Assembly: GCA_965243545.1 (NCBI GenBank)
Contig: OZ251573.1
Span: forward strand, 1-64,000
From: CATQHW01 sp965243545
GTDB taxonomy: Bacteria > Spirochaetota > Spirochaetia > SZUA-6 > Bin103
DNA: 64,000 bases
Direction: 5' to 3'
The translations under genes were made by a program, and so were the position numbers. Under the pieces are notes generated by a model. It was not told where the DNA came from. It saw only the letters and a list, made by a program, of their open reading frames with translations, and made no database searches. This document shows, piece by piece, positions 33,778 through 42,359 of the stretch (positions within the stretch are counted from its first letter, which is position 1; every line of letters begins with the position of its first letter).

Positions 33778-34127
33778 GTTGAGCCGCCGAAGTGGCGCGG
33801 CCGTCCGAAGGCCGCGCTACCTGCCCTGGGACGCGCCGGCATCTTCTCCGGCGTGCGCCGTTGGGCGCCGCCGCGGCGACGGGGCCGTCGACATGCACGG
33901 CTCCTTCGCCGGCGAAGCCCCGCATTCCGCGTGCGATGCCGGCCGCCTGCCTGCTGAAGCGGCGACGGCGCCGCGCCGGTCCGCTTCTTCGGCGCCAAGT
34001 CGGTTCGGCGTCCGCCGGCCGATGTGCGGCGCCGCCCGCGCGCCGGCCGGGCAGGTCGTCGCGGTCGACGGCTTCGCTCACAAGCCCCCCCCCACGATCT
34101 GACGGATCGCCATGTGCGGATCGACGC
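33778..34127. other. Gene-free stretch, resembles HNH linker DNA
   Basis: No protein-like frame. Read leftward, it recalls the linker of the HNH gene at 558: the palindrome CTTCGCCGGCGAAG (33904-33917), a CACTTCGGCGGC beside a GCGGCC-rich block (33785-33817) and TTCTTCGGCGCC (near 33985). In one minus frame these code ASPAK, as the linker does. It is probably a decayed fragment of a related gene. A 9-C run lies at 34085-34093. Confidence 0.4.
33795..33817. terminator. Hairpin after the lipoprotein gene
   Basis: GCGCGGCC (33795-33802) and GGCCGCGC (33810-33817) around a 7-base loop, 17 bp past the stop codon. No T run, so termination is only possible, not certain. Confidence 0.35.
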
Positions 34128-34463
34128 TCATCGTCGCTCGAGCCCCTCGGCAAGGAGCACGGTAGCGAGGTGATTGAGACTCACTCCTTCGGTCTCGGCG
34201 CGTTTGGCAAGCCTCATGTGCAGGCTCTTCGGAATGCGCTGGACGAACTGGCCGCTGTAGGTCCTCGGCGCCGGCGCCGTTCCCTTGTCTTCCAGCTCGG
34301 CCGCCATCCACGCGCGCCACGCGTCTCGCGCCTCTGCAATCGCTTCCTCGACGGTACGGCCATCGGCGATACAACCGGGAAGGTCGGGAATGGCGACCAG
34401 ATAGCCGCCGCCGTCATCCTCGGGTAGCGGGCTGACCATGAGGGCATAGTCTTCAAATCTCAT
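34128..34463 (-). CDS. hicB: HicB family antitoxin
   Basis: 111 aa. The N-terminal HicB fold reads GGGYLVAIPDLPGCIADG and TVEEAIAEARDAWRAWM, the degenerate RNase H-like domain that masks the toxin; the C-terminus SGQFVQRIPKSLHMRLAKRA and GVSLNHLATVLLAEGL is a ribbon-helix-helix DNA-binding domain that represses the operon. Its ATG overlaps the stop of the HicA-like frame as ATGA, the normal hicAB arrangement. It neutralises the HicA mRNase and autoregulates. Confidence 0.9.
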   Translation of the reverse strand: MRFEDYALMVSPLPEDDGGGYLVAIPDLPGCIADGRTVEEAIAEARDAWRAWMAAELEDKGTAPAPRTYSGQFVQRIPKSLHMRLAKRAETEGVSLNHLATVLLAEGLERR

Positions 34464-34663
34464 TGTGCGGCCTCCTCAATCAGGGCTACCAGCCGTCGGA
34501 TATAGACCGGCTTGATCGGTTTGTGCATGGGAACCGTCAGATGACGACCATACGAGTTGGTGATGACGGCGTGGCTCGTCCCCCGTTGACGCAACGTCAG
34601 GCGATGAACGCGCGCCAGCGACCTTACATCGTCCGAGCGCTGGCGATCGGCCGCCGTTCCGGG
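34460..34663 (-). pseudogene. hicA: HicA-like toxin frame without a usual start
   Basis: The frame ending at the TGA (complement 34462-34460) reads DVRSLARVHRLTLRQRGTSH, then GRHLTVPMHKPIKPVYIRRL and VALIEEAAQ. This is the HicA double-stranded-RNA-binding fold, with the catalytic His in RGTSH. The frame is open only back to 34663, after a TAA, and holds no ATG or GTG; a TTG at 34594 would yield just 44 aa and lose the first helix. So the toxin is either inactive or uses a rare start codon. Confidence 0.6.
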
Positions 34664-34690
34664 TTACCGTTCGGGCGGCGAGGTGCATGG

Positions 34691-34924
34691 ATGTTTCAAC
34701 TGATCAAGACCTTGGGCGCCGGGGAGCTGCTGGCGCGGCAGCTCCCGGTGGCGGGCGTGGCCTTTCTGACCGCCGAGCTGTTCTACCAGTTCGGCAGCTT
34801 CGCGTTGGAGTGCGTGGCGTTCCTGGCGACCTGGTTCGTGCTGGACGCGGTCGTGCAGGGCGCGGTGCGAATCGTGCAGGGCGTGATGCGGCAGTTCGCG
34901 CCGGCCGCCCAGCGTCCCGACTGA
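34691..34924 (+). CDS. Small membrane protein, unknown
   Basis: 77 aa from the ATG at 34691 (AGGTG about 6 bp upstream). It opens with MFQLIKTLGAGELLARQLPV, followed by a hydrophobic stretch of about 35 residues (VAFLTAELFYQFGSFALECV, AFLATWFVLDAVV) that could make one or two membrane helices, and ends in a polar tail. No motif recognised. It lies alone between hicAB and the esterase, convergent with the latter by 19 bp. Confidence 0.55.
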   Translation: MFQLIKTLGAGELLARQLPVAGVAFLTAELFYQFGSFALECVAFLATWFVLDAVVQGAVRIVQGVMRQFAPAAQRPD

Positions 34925-34943
34925 CCGGAACCTCGGCCGCCGC

Positions 34944-35705
34944 TCACGAAAGCCCGCAGGCCGCCCGCAGGAACCCCGGCAGCGCCGCAAGCGCCTCCGG
35001 CGGTATGGTGTGGCCGCCCATGAACGGACGGAAGTCGACCGCCATGCCGGCGGCCGTCAGCGTGTCGCGCACCGCCTCCGCGCCGTCGAACGGCAGGACC
35101 GGATCGAGGCGCCCGTGCGTCTGCAACACCGGCTGGCCGGCCAGCGTCTCGGCCTGCCGCCGCCATCTGGCCAAGTGCAGCGGCGCGCCCGACAGCAGGC
35201 ACAGCCCCGCCCAGGACACGCCGGAGCGGAACGCGCAGTCGGCGGCCACCATCGCCCCTTGCGAGAACCCGCCCAACACCACGCGGCTCGTCTCCAGGCG
35301 GAGCCGTTCGGCGCAGGCGGCGACCGCCGCGCCGAGCGCGGCGGCGGCCTGCCCGGAACCGGCCGGCTCCCGGCGCGCCAACTCCTCCGCATTGAGCGGC
35401 GCGCCGGGCTGCAGCCGCGACAGGTCGAGCGGCCACCACGCGCGGCCGCCCGGCATCCCTTCGGCGGCCAGCGACAGCGGCGCCTCGGGAAAGAACAGCG
35501 CCAGCGCCCCGGTCCCTGCGGCATCCCGGGCGTCAGCGTCGGGGACGCCGGCGCCCAGGAGTTCCGCGCCGAGCGGGACCAGATCGTCGCCGGGCGCACC
35601 GAATCCGTGGCACAAGACGGCCAAGCCGGCGGCGCGGCCGGCCGGCGGCGCCAGCAGCAGACCGTTCAGGCCGCCCAGCGACACGCGGCGCGGAACGTGG
35701 AGCAT
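34944..35705 (-). CDS. Alpha/beta-hydrolase, phospholipase/carboxylesterase family
   Basis: 253 aa. Ser hydrolase with nucleophile elbow GFSQGAMVAAD, oxyanion region VLCHGFGAPGDDLVPLG, Asp in HGRLDPVLPFDGAEA and His in GGHTIPPEAL. These are the four blocks of the small carboxylesterase family that hydrolyses lysophospholipids and short esters. The ATG at 35705 is separated by only 6 bp from the ATG of the divergent M24 gene, so promoters must lie inside the opposite gene. Confidence 0.88.
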   Translation of the reverse strand: MLHVPRRVSLGGLNGLLLAPPAGRAAGLAVLCHGFGAPGDDLVPLGAELLGAGVPDADARDAAGTGALALFFPEAPLSLAAEGMPGGRAWWPLDLSRLQPGAPLNAEELARREPAGSGQAAAALGAAVAACAERLRLETSRVVLGGFSQGAMVAADCAFRSGVSWAGLCLLSGAPLHLARWRRQAETLAGQPVLQTHGRLDPVLPFDGAEAVRDTLTAAGMAVDFRPFMGGHTIPPEALAALPGFLRAACGLS

Positions 35706-35711
35706 CGGCCG

Positions 35712-36974
35712 ATGGTAGCGCGAACGCTGCAGGAGATGCGCGCGTGCGGGATCGACGTGCTGGTCGGCGCGTCGCCGGCCTCGGTGGCCGACCTGGCCGA
35801 TTACCGCAACTGGCTGGACCCGCTGTTCCGGGAGCACATGATGCGGCCGGGCGGATCGGCGGCGCTGCAACAGGCGCTGGTCGTCCTCACCGCCGACGGG
35901 GAGGTGATCCTGCTGGCGCCGGCCGCGATGGCGGCCAACGCCGCCGGCGCGACCGCCGACCGGATCGCCGTGTGGGGCGCCGCCCCGGAGTCGCCCGGCG
36001 GACAGCCCGGCAGCCTGCCGGGCTATCCGCCGGGCGACCCTCCGGACAGCCGGTCGGCGGGCTTCCGGGCGGTGGCGGAAGCGTTCGCCCGCCCCCGGCG
36101 CGCGACGCGGGACGAAGCGCTGGCCGCCTTGCTCGACGACGCCGGCGCCGCCGCGCGCGTCGGCGTGGAGCGGGAGGCGCTGCCGGCCAGCGCCTGCGAG
36201 CGGATCGCCGGCAGGCGCCGGATCGGCGACTGCACCAACCTGCTCCGCTTGGCCCGCATGACCAAGTCGGAGGCGCAGATCGCCCTGCTGGAGCGCGCCG
36301 CCGCCGCCGCCGAATACGCCGCCGCCGAGACCCTGGCGGTGGCGTGCGCGGGGTCGAGCTGGCGGGAGCTTTCCGACCTGTACCGGTTGCGGCTGGCCGA
36401 GCACGGCGCCGACCTCGACCACTTCGCCGGCAGCCCGACCGGCTACGGCCTTGCCACCGACGCCGACTTCCGCCTGCCGGAGCGCGGCTGCATGGCCTTC
36501 GACCACGGCTGCCGGCTGCGCTCCTGGTTCTCCGACACCGGCCACACCATCGCCATCGGTCCGCCCGACCGCGAGTGCCGGGCGCGGCAGGCGGCGGCGC
36601 GGGACGCGCTGCTGGCCGGCGCGGAGCAGCTGGCGCCGGGCCGGCCGGCGTCCGCGGCCGCGACCGCGATGCGCGCGGCGCTGACGGCGGCCGGCCTCAC
36701 CGGCTCCCCGCACGGCCACGGCATCGGCCTGGAGGTGCGCGACTACCCGATCCTGGTCCCCGACACCGGGCTGCGTATCGAAGACGACTTCATAAGCCGG
36801 CCGGCCGACCTGCCGCTGGAGGCCGGCATGGTGATCAACCTGGAGGCGCCGGTCTGGGCGGCCGGCGCTGCCTCCGTGCACGTCGAACGCTCCTTCGTGA
36901 TCGAGTCCGGCGGCTGCCGGCCGCTCACCGATCAGCCGCGCGACGAGCCGTTGTCGATCTCCGCGGGGACGTAG
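35712..36974 (+). CDS. M24 family peptidase, divergent
   Basis: 420 aa. N-terminal creatinase-like domain (MRACGIDVLVGASPASVADL) with an inserted Pro/Gly-rich loop (SPGGQPGSLPGYPPGDPPDS near 97-116). Pita-bread domain: Asp in MAFDHGCRLRSWFSDTGHT, His in SPHGHGIGLEVRDYP, Glu in MVINLEAPVW and Glu in SVHVERSFVIE, so all five metal ligands are present. Likely an aminopeptidase P-like enzyme. ATG at 35712, 6 bp from the divergent esterase start. The nucleotidyltransferase gene follows after 5 bp. Confidence 0.85.
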   Translation: MVARTLQEMRACGIDVLVGASPASVADLADYRNWLDPLFREHMMRPGGSAALQQALVVLTADGEVILLAPAAMAANAAGATADRIAVWGAAPESPGGQPGSLPGYPPGDPPDSRSAGFRAVAEAFARPRRATRDEALAALLDDAGAAARVGVEREALPASACERIAGRRRIGDCTNLLRLARMTKSEAQIALLERAAAAAEYAAAETLAVACAGSSWRELSDLYRLRLAEHGADLDHFAGSPTGYGLATDADFRLPERGCMAFDHGCRLRSWFSDTGHTIAIGPPDRECRARQAAARDALLAGAEQLAPGRPASAAATAMRAALTAAGLTGSPHGHGIGLEVRDYPILVPDTGLRIEDDFISRPADLPLEAGMVINLEAPVWAAGAASVHVERSFVIESGGCRPLTDQPRDEPLSISAGT

Positions 36975-36979
36975 GACCG

Positions 36980-38014
36980 GTGCGGGCGCCCGCGGCGGCG
37001 CAGACGCTCTGGTCGATCGTGCTGGCCGGCGGCCGGGGCACGCGGCTGGCCGCGGCGCGCAAGCGGCTCGACCGCAGCACGCACCCGCATCTGCCGGCCG
37101 GCGCGTGGGGAACGGCCGGCCCCAAGGCGCTGGCGCCGATGCGCGCCGGCGGTGACGCCAGCGCCGGCGGACCGGTGAAGCCGATGATCGAATGGCACCT
37201 CGACGTCCACGCGGCGTGCGGCCGCGTGGAGCGGATCGTGCTGGCCGCCGGGGCGGGCGGCGACCTGCTGCAACACCACCTGCGCGCCGCCCACGGCGGG
37301 CGCTACCGCGGCGTACCGGTGGAGGTGCTGATCGAGGCGCGCCCGGCCGGCACCATCGCCCCGATCGTGAAGCTGCAGGCCGCCGGCCGGCTGCCGGCGC
37401 GCCCGGTCGTCTACGCCAACGGGGACAACCTGCTCGACGCCGACCTGTACGACTGCTACCGGCAGGGCCTGCGGCGCGCCGCTACGTGCGGCATCGACGT
37501 CCGGGAGTGCGTGATCGCCGTGGCCGCGCTGGTTCCCTGGGAGGAGTCGAGCGACTACGGCGCCCTGGACCTCGACAAAGCGGGCGTCCTGGTGCGCGGA
37601 TTCCGGGAGAAGGCACCAAAGGAGCGCAATCCGTTCGTGCGGCGGGCCGGCCGCCGATGGACGCCGATCAGTTCCGGGTTCTCCATCATCCCCAACCCGC
37701 GCCGGCTGTTCGCCCGCTACCTGACCGGCGCGATGGTCCGCGCTTCGCAGGCGCTGGAGCGGGGCGAGCTCGACTACGCCGCGCACGAAGGCGCGGTGAA
37801 GTACGAGTCGCTGTACGCGCGGGTCGCCGCCGACGGCCGCATGGTCGCCGTGCCGGCCAGCGGCTACTGGACCGACCTGGGGACCGAGGACAAGGTCCGC
37901 GCCGCCGAACGGCGGCTGCCGAGGTTGGGGTTCACGTCGCGAGTAGCGGCCGTCCAAGGTCGTGGCCGCGTCAAGTCGCGGGCCCAACCTCCCGAATCTA
38001 TAAGGGGTAGATGA
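36980..38014 (+). CDS. Sugar-phosphate nucleotidyltransferase (GDP-mannose pyrophosphorylase-like)
   Basis: 344 aa, GTG start 5 bp after the M24 stop. The Rossmann-type donor motif IVLAGGRGTRLAAARKR is that of NTP_transferase enzymes that make nucleotide sugars; VVYANGDNLLDADLYD holds the metal-binding Asp, and ISSGFSIIPNPRRL and YWTDLGTEDKVRAAE complete the core. It would supply an activated sugar to the polysaccharide export genes next to it: its stop overlaps the start of the Wzz-like gene by 4 bp. The sugar cannot be told. Confidence 0.8.
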   Translation: MRAPAAAQTLWSIVLAGGRGTRLAAARKRLDRSTHPHLPAGAWGTAGPKALAPMRAGGDASAGGPVKPMIEWHLDVHAACGRVERIVLAAGAGGDLLQHHLRAAHGGRYRGVPVEVLIEARPAGTIAPIVKLQAAGRLPARPVVYANGDNLLDADLYDCYRQGLRRAATCGIDVRECVIAVAALVPWEESSDYGALDLDKAGVLVRGFREKAPKERNPFVRRAGRRWTPISSGFSIIPNPRRLFARYLTGAMVRASQALERGELDYAAHEGAVKYESLYARVAADGRMVAVPASGYWTDLGTEDKVRAAERRLPRLGFTSRVAAVQGRGRVKSRAQPPESIRGR

Positions 38015-39294
38015 GCGATCCACAGGAGCCGCCGCCAGCCGAGGCAGGCGCGGAGGCGGTCCGGGACGACGCCTTCACGATCCTGGACCTGATCGTGATC
38101 CTCGTCCGCCGGCGGCGCATCATCGCCTTCACCACCGGCGCCGCGGCGGCGGTCCTGCTCGCCTACAACCTGGCGGCCATGACGCTGCCCCCGGAATCCC
38201 CGCTCAACCGGCTGCCCGACCGGTATACGGCCAGCGTCATCGTCAGCATCACCGACGACGCTCCGAATTACGGATCGGCCGCCGCCAGCCTGCTGAGCCA
38301 GATTCCGGCGGGCGGCGGCCTTGCCGATTTTGCCGGGCTGCTGACGACGGAGGCGAGCACGGACGCCAACCGCGCCCAGGAGATGCTGTTCGGCCGGTCG
38401 ATCCTGGACGCGCTCGCCCGGCAGCAGAGGCTGGTCACCGACGCGTCCGGCGGCGACGACGTCTTGGCCGCGCGGCAGCGGCTGCGGGACGACCTGTCGA
38501 CCGATTACCGCGCCGACTCCGGCCTGCTGGAAATCACCTTCGACCACTTCTATCCCGAAATGGCGGCTTCCGGCCTGAGATTCGCCGAGCAGCTGCTTCG
38601 CGAAAAGGTGCATGATTTGACGATCGATCGCGTGCGCCTGCGCAAGGAGTTCCTGGAGGAGCGGATGGCGGCCGTGGAAGTGGACCGCGCGGACGCGCAG
38701 GAAGCGCTGATCGCGTTCCAGACCGAGTACGGGGTGGTCAACCCCGCCGCCCAATCGGAGTCCACGATCCAGCGGCTCACGGCGCTCAAGACCGACCTGT
38801 ACCGCAAGGACGCGGAGCTCCACTCGCAGATCGAGATGCTGGGCGCCAACAACGCCGGAGTGCGGCGGCTGCGGAGCGAGGTCGACACCCTGCGCACGCT
38901 GATCAGGGAGATCGAACGCGGCCCGTTCACGGAGTTCCGGGGCTCGGACCCGCCGCTCAACGACATGCCGGCGTTGAGCGCCCGCTATCTGGAGCTGGCG
39001 ACGGAGGTGGGCGTCCACGACACCATCCACTCCTTCCTCCGCTCACAATACGAAAGCGTACGAATAGAGGAGAGCGCCAAGGAGGCGTCCTTTCAGACCG
39101 TGGAGGAGGTGGAGACGCCGCGCCGCAAGAGCGGGCCGCGCCGCGCCATGATCTGCATTATCGGCACGCTGGCCGCCGGCATGGCGTCGGTGCTGGCCGC
39201 GTTCACCCTGGAATACTTCAAGCGCGCCGCGGCCAACCCGGCCCAGCGGCGCCAGCTCGACGCCATCCGCGCCGAGATCGGACTGAAACGATGA
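38011..39294 (+). CDS. Wzz/chain-length-determinant-like polysaccharide copolymerase
   Basis: 427 aa. The N-terminal block LDLIVILVRRRRIIAFTTGA leads into membrane helix 1 (about 33-55); a long periplasmic part follows with coiled-coil segments (RLRKEFLEERMAAVEVDRADA and others, about 205-300). A Pro-rich passage and helix 2 (about 372-393, ICIIGTLAAGMASVLAAFTL) end in a short basic tail. That is the PCP architecture of proteins that set glycan chain length. No kinase (Walker) domain is fused. Coupled by ATGA overlaps to both neighbours. Confidence 0.85.
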   Translation: MSDPQEPPPAEAGAEAVRDDAFTILDLIVILVRRRRIIAFTTGAAAAVLLAYNLAAMTLPPESPLNRLPDRYTASVIVSITDDAPNYGSAAASLLSQIPAGGGLADFAGLLTTEASTDANRAQEMLFGRSILDALARQQRLVTDASGGDDVLAARQRLRDDLSTDYRADSGLLEITFDHFYPEMAASGLRFAEQLLREKVHDLTIDRVRLRKEFLEERMAAVEVDRADAQEALIAFQTEYGVVNPAAQSESTIQRLTALKTDLYRKDAELHSQIEMLGANNAGVRRLRSEVDTLRTLIREIERGPFTEFRGSDPPLNDMPALSARYLELATEVGVHDTIHSFLRSQYESVRIEESAKEASFQTVEEVETPRRKSGPRRAMICIIGTLAAGMASVLAAFTLEYFKRAAANPAQRRQLDAIRAEIGLKR

Positions 39295-41456
39295 CCCGAA
39301 CACCGGCTCGACTCCTCCTTCCGGCGCTGCGCGCGGCGGCGCTGTGGATGGCGCTGCTGACGGCGGCGCAACCGGCCGCGGCGCAGCTGCCGGCAACGGC
39401 CGATGAGAGCGCCGGCCGCCCGGCCGGCGGCGGGAACGCCGTCGCGTTCGGCCAGCGCATCCCGGAACCGGCGGCGCTGTCGGAAGCCGAGCTGCTGGCA
39501 ACGCTGCTCAGCTCGCAGCGCTACTTGGTCACGCCGGGCGACCGCTACCGGCTGACGCTGGCGCTCGATCAGACCGCGCAGTTCGTCCTGACTGTCCAGG
39601 ATGACGGTGACCTGCAGGTGCCGTACCTGGGCACGGTGGAGACCGCCGGCCGGGAGTATTCGCGGATGCGGAGCTCCATCCTGGAATCCCTGAGCAACAT
39701 CCCCGCCGACTACGTGGAGTTCGAGCTGATCTCCCCGGCGCGGTTCGAGGTGTTCGTGGGCGGCGCGGTCCGCTCGCCGGGCGCCATGATCGTGCACGCC
39801 ATCAACCGCGTGCACGACGCCGTGCGGCTGGCCGGCGGGTTCGACGACCACGGCAGCCGCCGGCGGATCGAGCTGGCGCGCGCCGGCGAAGCGCCGCGCC
39901 GTATCGATCTGGCCCGCTACTTCGAGGTCGGCGGTGACGACTTCAACCCGCTGCTGCGGCCAGGCGACCGGGTGTTCGTGCCGGTCGCGGAGACCACGGT
40001 CACCATAGCCGGCAGCGTCCGCTACCCGGGGTCCTACCAGCTGCTGCCGGCCGAGGGGCTGGCCGAGCTGATCGCCTGGGCCGGCGGGTTCCTGCCGGAC
40101 GCCGACCCCAACCACATCGACATCAGCGGTTATCCGCAGCCCGGTTCGTTCAGCCGCACGACGGTGGCGTTCGAGGACGCCGGCCGCACGCCGTTGCGCC
40201 ACCACGACGCGATCGTGGTCGCCTCCACCAACCGGCACGTCGATCCCGTGATTCTGTCGGGAGCGTTCTACGGCGCTTCGCACGGCGGGCCGGGCGGCGG
40301 CGGCACGATCACGATCCCCACGACGCCGGTCGAGGCGACGATCTCCTATTCGGCCGGACTGTCGCTACGGCAGGCGATGGCGGCGCTCGGCGGCCCCACG
40401 CCGTACGCGGCGGCGGACGCCGGCTTCATCATCCGCGCCGACGGGGAGCGCGTGCCGTTCGACGCGGCCGGCGTCTGGGACGGCTCCCGGCCCGATCTGC
40501 CGTTGCGCGCCGACGACCGGGTGGTGGCGCCGATCGCCCGCGTCACGGTCGCCATCTCCGGGGCGGTCGCGCTGCCGGGCGAATACGAGCTGCTGCGCGG
40601 TGCGACGGTGGCGGACCTGGTGAATCAGGCCGGCGGGCCGACGCCGTACGCCAACCGCCGCCGCGTCATGGTGCGCCAACCCGACCCAAACGGGGAGTAC
40701 GCGTCGATGGCGGTGACGTTGGAGGAAGCGGCGATGGTGAAGCTCGCCGACGCGGCTGTGGTGCGCGTGTTGTCGAGCTACGGGTCGGGCTGGGCGGTCG
40801 TGGTGGAAGGCGCCGTGTACGGCCGGCCGATCGACGGCGACGGCGCGATCGCGCTGCCGACCGCGTTGCCGCCCGGCGCGCAGGAGGCGACCGCGGTCAT
40901 GCCGGCGCCGGCGCCGGTGCGGACGGTCCTGCCGTTCTTCGCCGGCATGACCGCCTACGACGCGCTCTACGCCGTCGGCGGCCCCACCCCGTTCGCGCGC
41001 GCGGAAGACGGCTATCTGGTGCGCGCCGGCGAACGGATCGCGCTCGACGCCGCGGCGCTCTGGAACGGAGACGGGCTGAGCGGCGACCGGGAGCTGCAAC
41101 CCCGCGACCAGCTGGTGATCCCGGCGGCCGACGTGTTCGTCACCGTGTTGGGAGAAGTGAACCGCCCCGGCGTGATCCCGTTCCAGTTCGGGCTGACGGT
41201 GAGCGACTACCTGCTGCGGGCCGGCGGCGCCACGAGGGAGGCCGAACTGGGGCTGGTCCACTTCGTCGACAAGACCGGCCGCAGCCTGAGCATCGCCGCG
41301 CTCGACGCCGAGGTGAGCGCCGGCGACATTCTGATCGTCGAACGGCAAGTGCTGCTGCGCGTGCTCGAAGGTCTGCAGCGCCTCAGCCCCGTGATCGGCC
41401 TGTTCAACAACACCGCCACCGCCATCGGCCACGTGAGCGGCTGGATCAACCCGTAG
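39291..41456 (+). CDS. SLBB-domain polysaccharide export protein (Wza-like)
   Basis: 721 aa. A signal peptide (about 1-30, ending QPAAAQ) precedes a polysaccharide-export domain (YLVTPGDRYRLTLALDQ, DLQVPYLGTVETAGREY) and then six SLBB-like beta-grasp units, for example VTIAGSVRYPGSYQLLPAEG and VTVLGEVNRPGVIPFQFGLT. The phrase GGPTP(Y/F)A recurs three times (about 365, 448 and 564). It should be periplasmic or outer-membrane and pass the glycan made with the Wzz-like partner. No lipobox Cys is seen. The start overlaps the preceding stop by 4 bp. Confidence 0.88.
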   Translation: MTRTPARLLLPALRAAALWMALLTAAQPAAAQLPATADESAGRPAGGGNAVAFGQRIPEPAALSEAELLATLLSSQRYLVTPGDRYRLTLALDQTAQFVLTVQDDGDLQVPYLGTVETAGREYSRMRSSILESLSNIPADYVEFELISPARFEVFVGGAVRSPGAMIVHAINRVHDAVRLAGGFDDHGSRRRIELARAGEAPRRIDLARYFEVGGDDFNPLLRPGDRVFVPVAETTVTIAGSVRYPGSYQLLPAEGLAELIAWAGGFLPDADPNHIDISGYPQPGSFSRTTVAFEDAGRTPLRHHDAIVVASTNRHVDPVILSGAFYGASHGGPGGGGTITIPTTPVEATISYSAGLSLRQAMAALGGPTPYAAADAGFIIRADGERVPFDAAGVWDGSRPDLPLRADDRVVAPIARVTVAISGAVALPGEYELLRGATVADLVNQAGGPTPYANRRRVMVRQPDPNGEYASMAVTLEEAAMVKLADAAVVRVLSSYGSGWAVVVEGAVYGRPIDGDGAIALPTALPPGAQEATAVMPAPAPVRTVLPFFAGMTAYDALYAVGGPTPFARAEDGYLVRAGERIALDAAALWNGDGLSGDRELQPRDQLVIPAADVFVTVLGEVNRPGVIPFQFGLTVSDYLLRAGGATREAELGLVHFVDKTGRSLSIAALDAEVSAGDILIVERQVLLRVLEGLQRLSPVIGLFNNTATAIGHVSGWINP

Positions 41457-41475
41457 CCCCGGCGGGACAAGCGGG

Positions 41476-42195
41476 ATGCGCGTCGTACACGAACGCTCAT
41501 ACCGGGGAATCCATCCGTTCAGTTTCTTTCACCGCATTCGGATGCGGCGGGTCCTGGAGGCCACGCGGTCGCTGGCGTTGCCGCCGGATGGCGCCATCGC
41601 CGACTTCGGCTGCTCAAACGGGTTCTTCTTCGCCGAGCTGGCGCAGGCGTTTCCGGAGGCCCGTTCCCTGCAGCTGTTCGGCTTCGATCACTCGACCGAG
41701 CTGCTCGCCGCGGCGCGGTCCCGCAATCTCGACAACGCGGTGTTCGATTACGTCGACCTCAACGAACCGCCGGGGGGGGGGCGCGAACGGCAGTTCGATC
41801 TGGTCACCTGCTTCGAGACCTTGGAGCACGTCGGCAAGGTCCACAATGCGATAGAGACGTTGATCGCCGCCTGCAAGCCGGGCGGCGCCCTGCTCATCTC
41901 GGTGCCGAACGAAGTCGGCCTGCCCGGACTGCTCAAGTACGCTGCGCGGAAGCTCCTGCGAAGACGTCCGTACGAGGGCTTCTTCCGTGGGAGCAGCGAA
42001 GCGGAGTACGTGTGGCGCCTGCTCACCGGGCGGTCGATCACGGCGTTTCGGGACCCGGCCGCAGACGGCTGGGGGCCGCATCTCGGCTTCGACTGGCGCG
42101 TGGTGCTCGATCACCTGAACCAGTCGAGTTCATGCCGGGTCCTGCGCGTCGACAGTCTGATCTTCGGCTATGTCCTCGCAGCCCGCAAGGCGTGA
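41476..42195 (+). CDS. SAM-dependent methyltransferase with poly-G tract
   Basis: 239 aa, class I methyltransferase. Motif I is IADFGCSNGFFFAELAQAFP (about 38-57), followed by SLQLFGFDHSTELLAAARS, a Val-Asp-Leu post-I strand and LVTCFETLEHVGKVHNAIE, so a Methyltransf_11-type enzyme. Found 19 bp after the export gene, it probably methylates a sugar of the exported polysaccharide. A run of 10 G (41772-41781) codes for Pro-Gly-Gly-Gly in the middle of the protein. Downstream lies IS debris. Confidence 0.82.
   Translation: MRVVHERSYRGIHPFSFFHRIRMRRVLEATRSLALPPDGAIADFGCSNGFFFAELAQAFPEARSLQLFGFDHSTELLAAARSRNLDNAVFDYVDLNEPPGGGRERQFDLVTCFETLEHVGKVHNAIETLIAACKPGGALLISVPNEVGLPGLLKYAARKLLRRRPYEGFFRGSSEAEYVWRLLTGRSITAFRDPAADGWGPHLGFDWRVVLDHLNQSSSCRVLRVDSLIFGYVLAARKA
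41772..41781. repeat. Homopolymer G10 inside the methyltransferase gene
   Basis: Ten G, the second longest single-base run in the window, in the coding frame about 100 codons after the start. A one-base slip would truncate the enzyme after motif I. Confidence 0.9.
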
Positions 42196-42359
42196 CCGCG
42201 CCGGCAGTTCCGGCATCGGCAGCGTCGGGCGCGGGCGTCACACGATGCGGTCGTAGACGGTCATCAGCAGTGTTGGATCCCACAAATCTCGCCGGTGAAA
42301 TCCCGGAATAAATCGTCTGGAGAAGCCTCGGAGTGGGCGATGCGGTTGATCTGCCGCCG

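Noticed and set aside
34085..34093. Run of nine C
   Set aside because: Outside any gene and short for this GC content; no link to a start codon or promoter.
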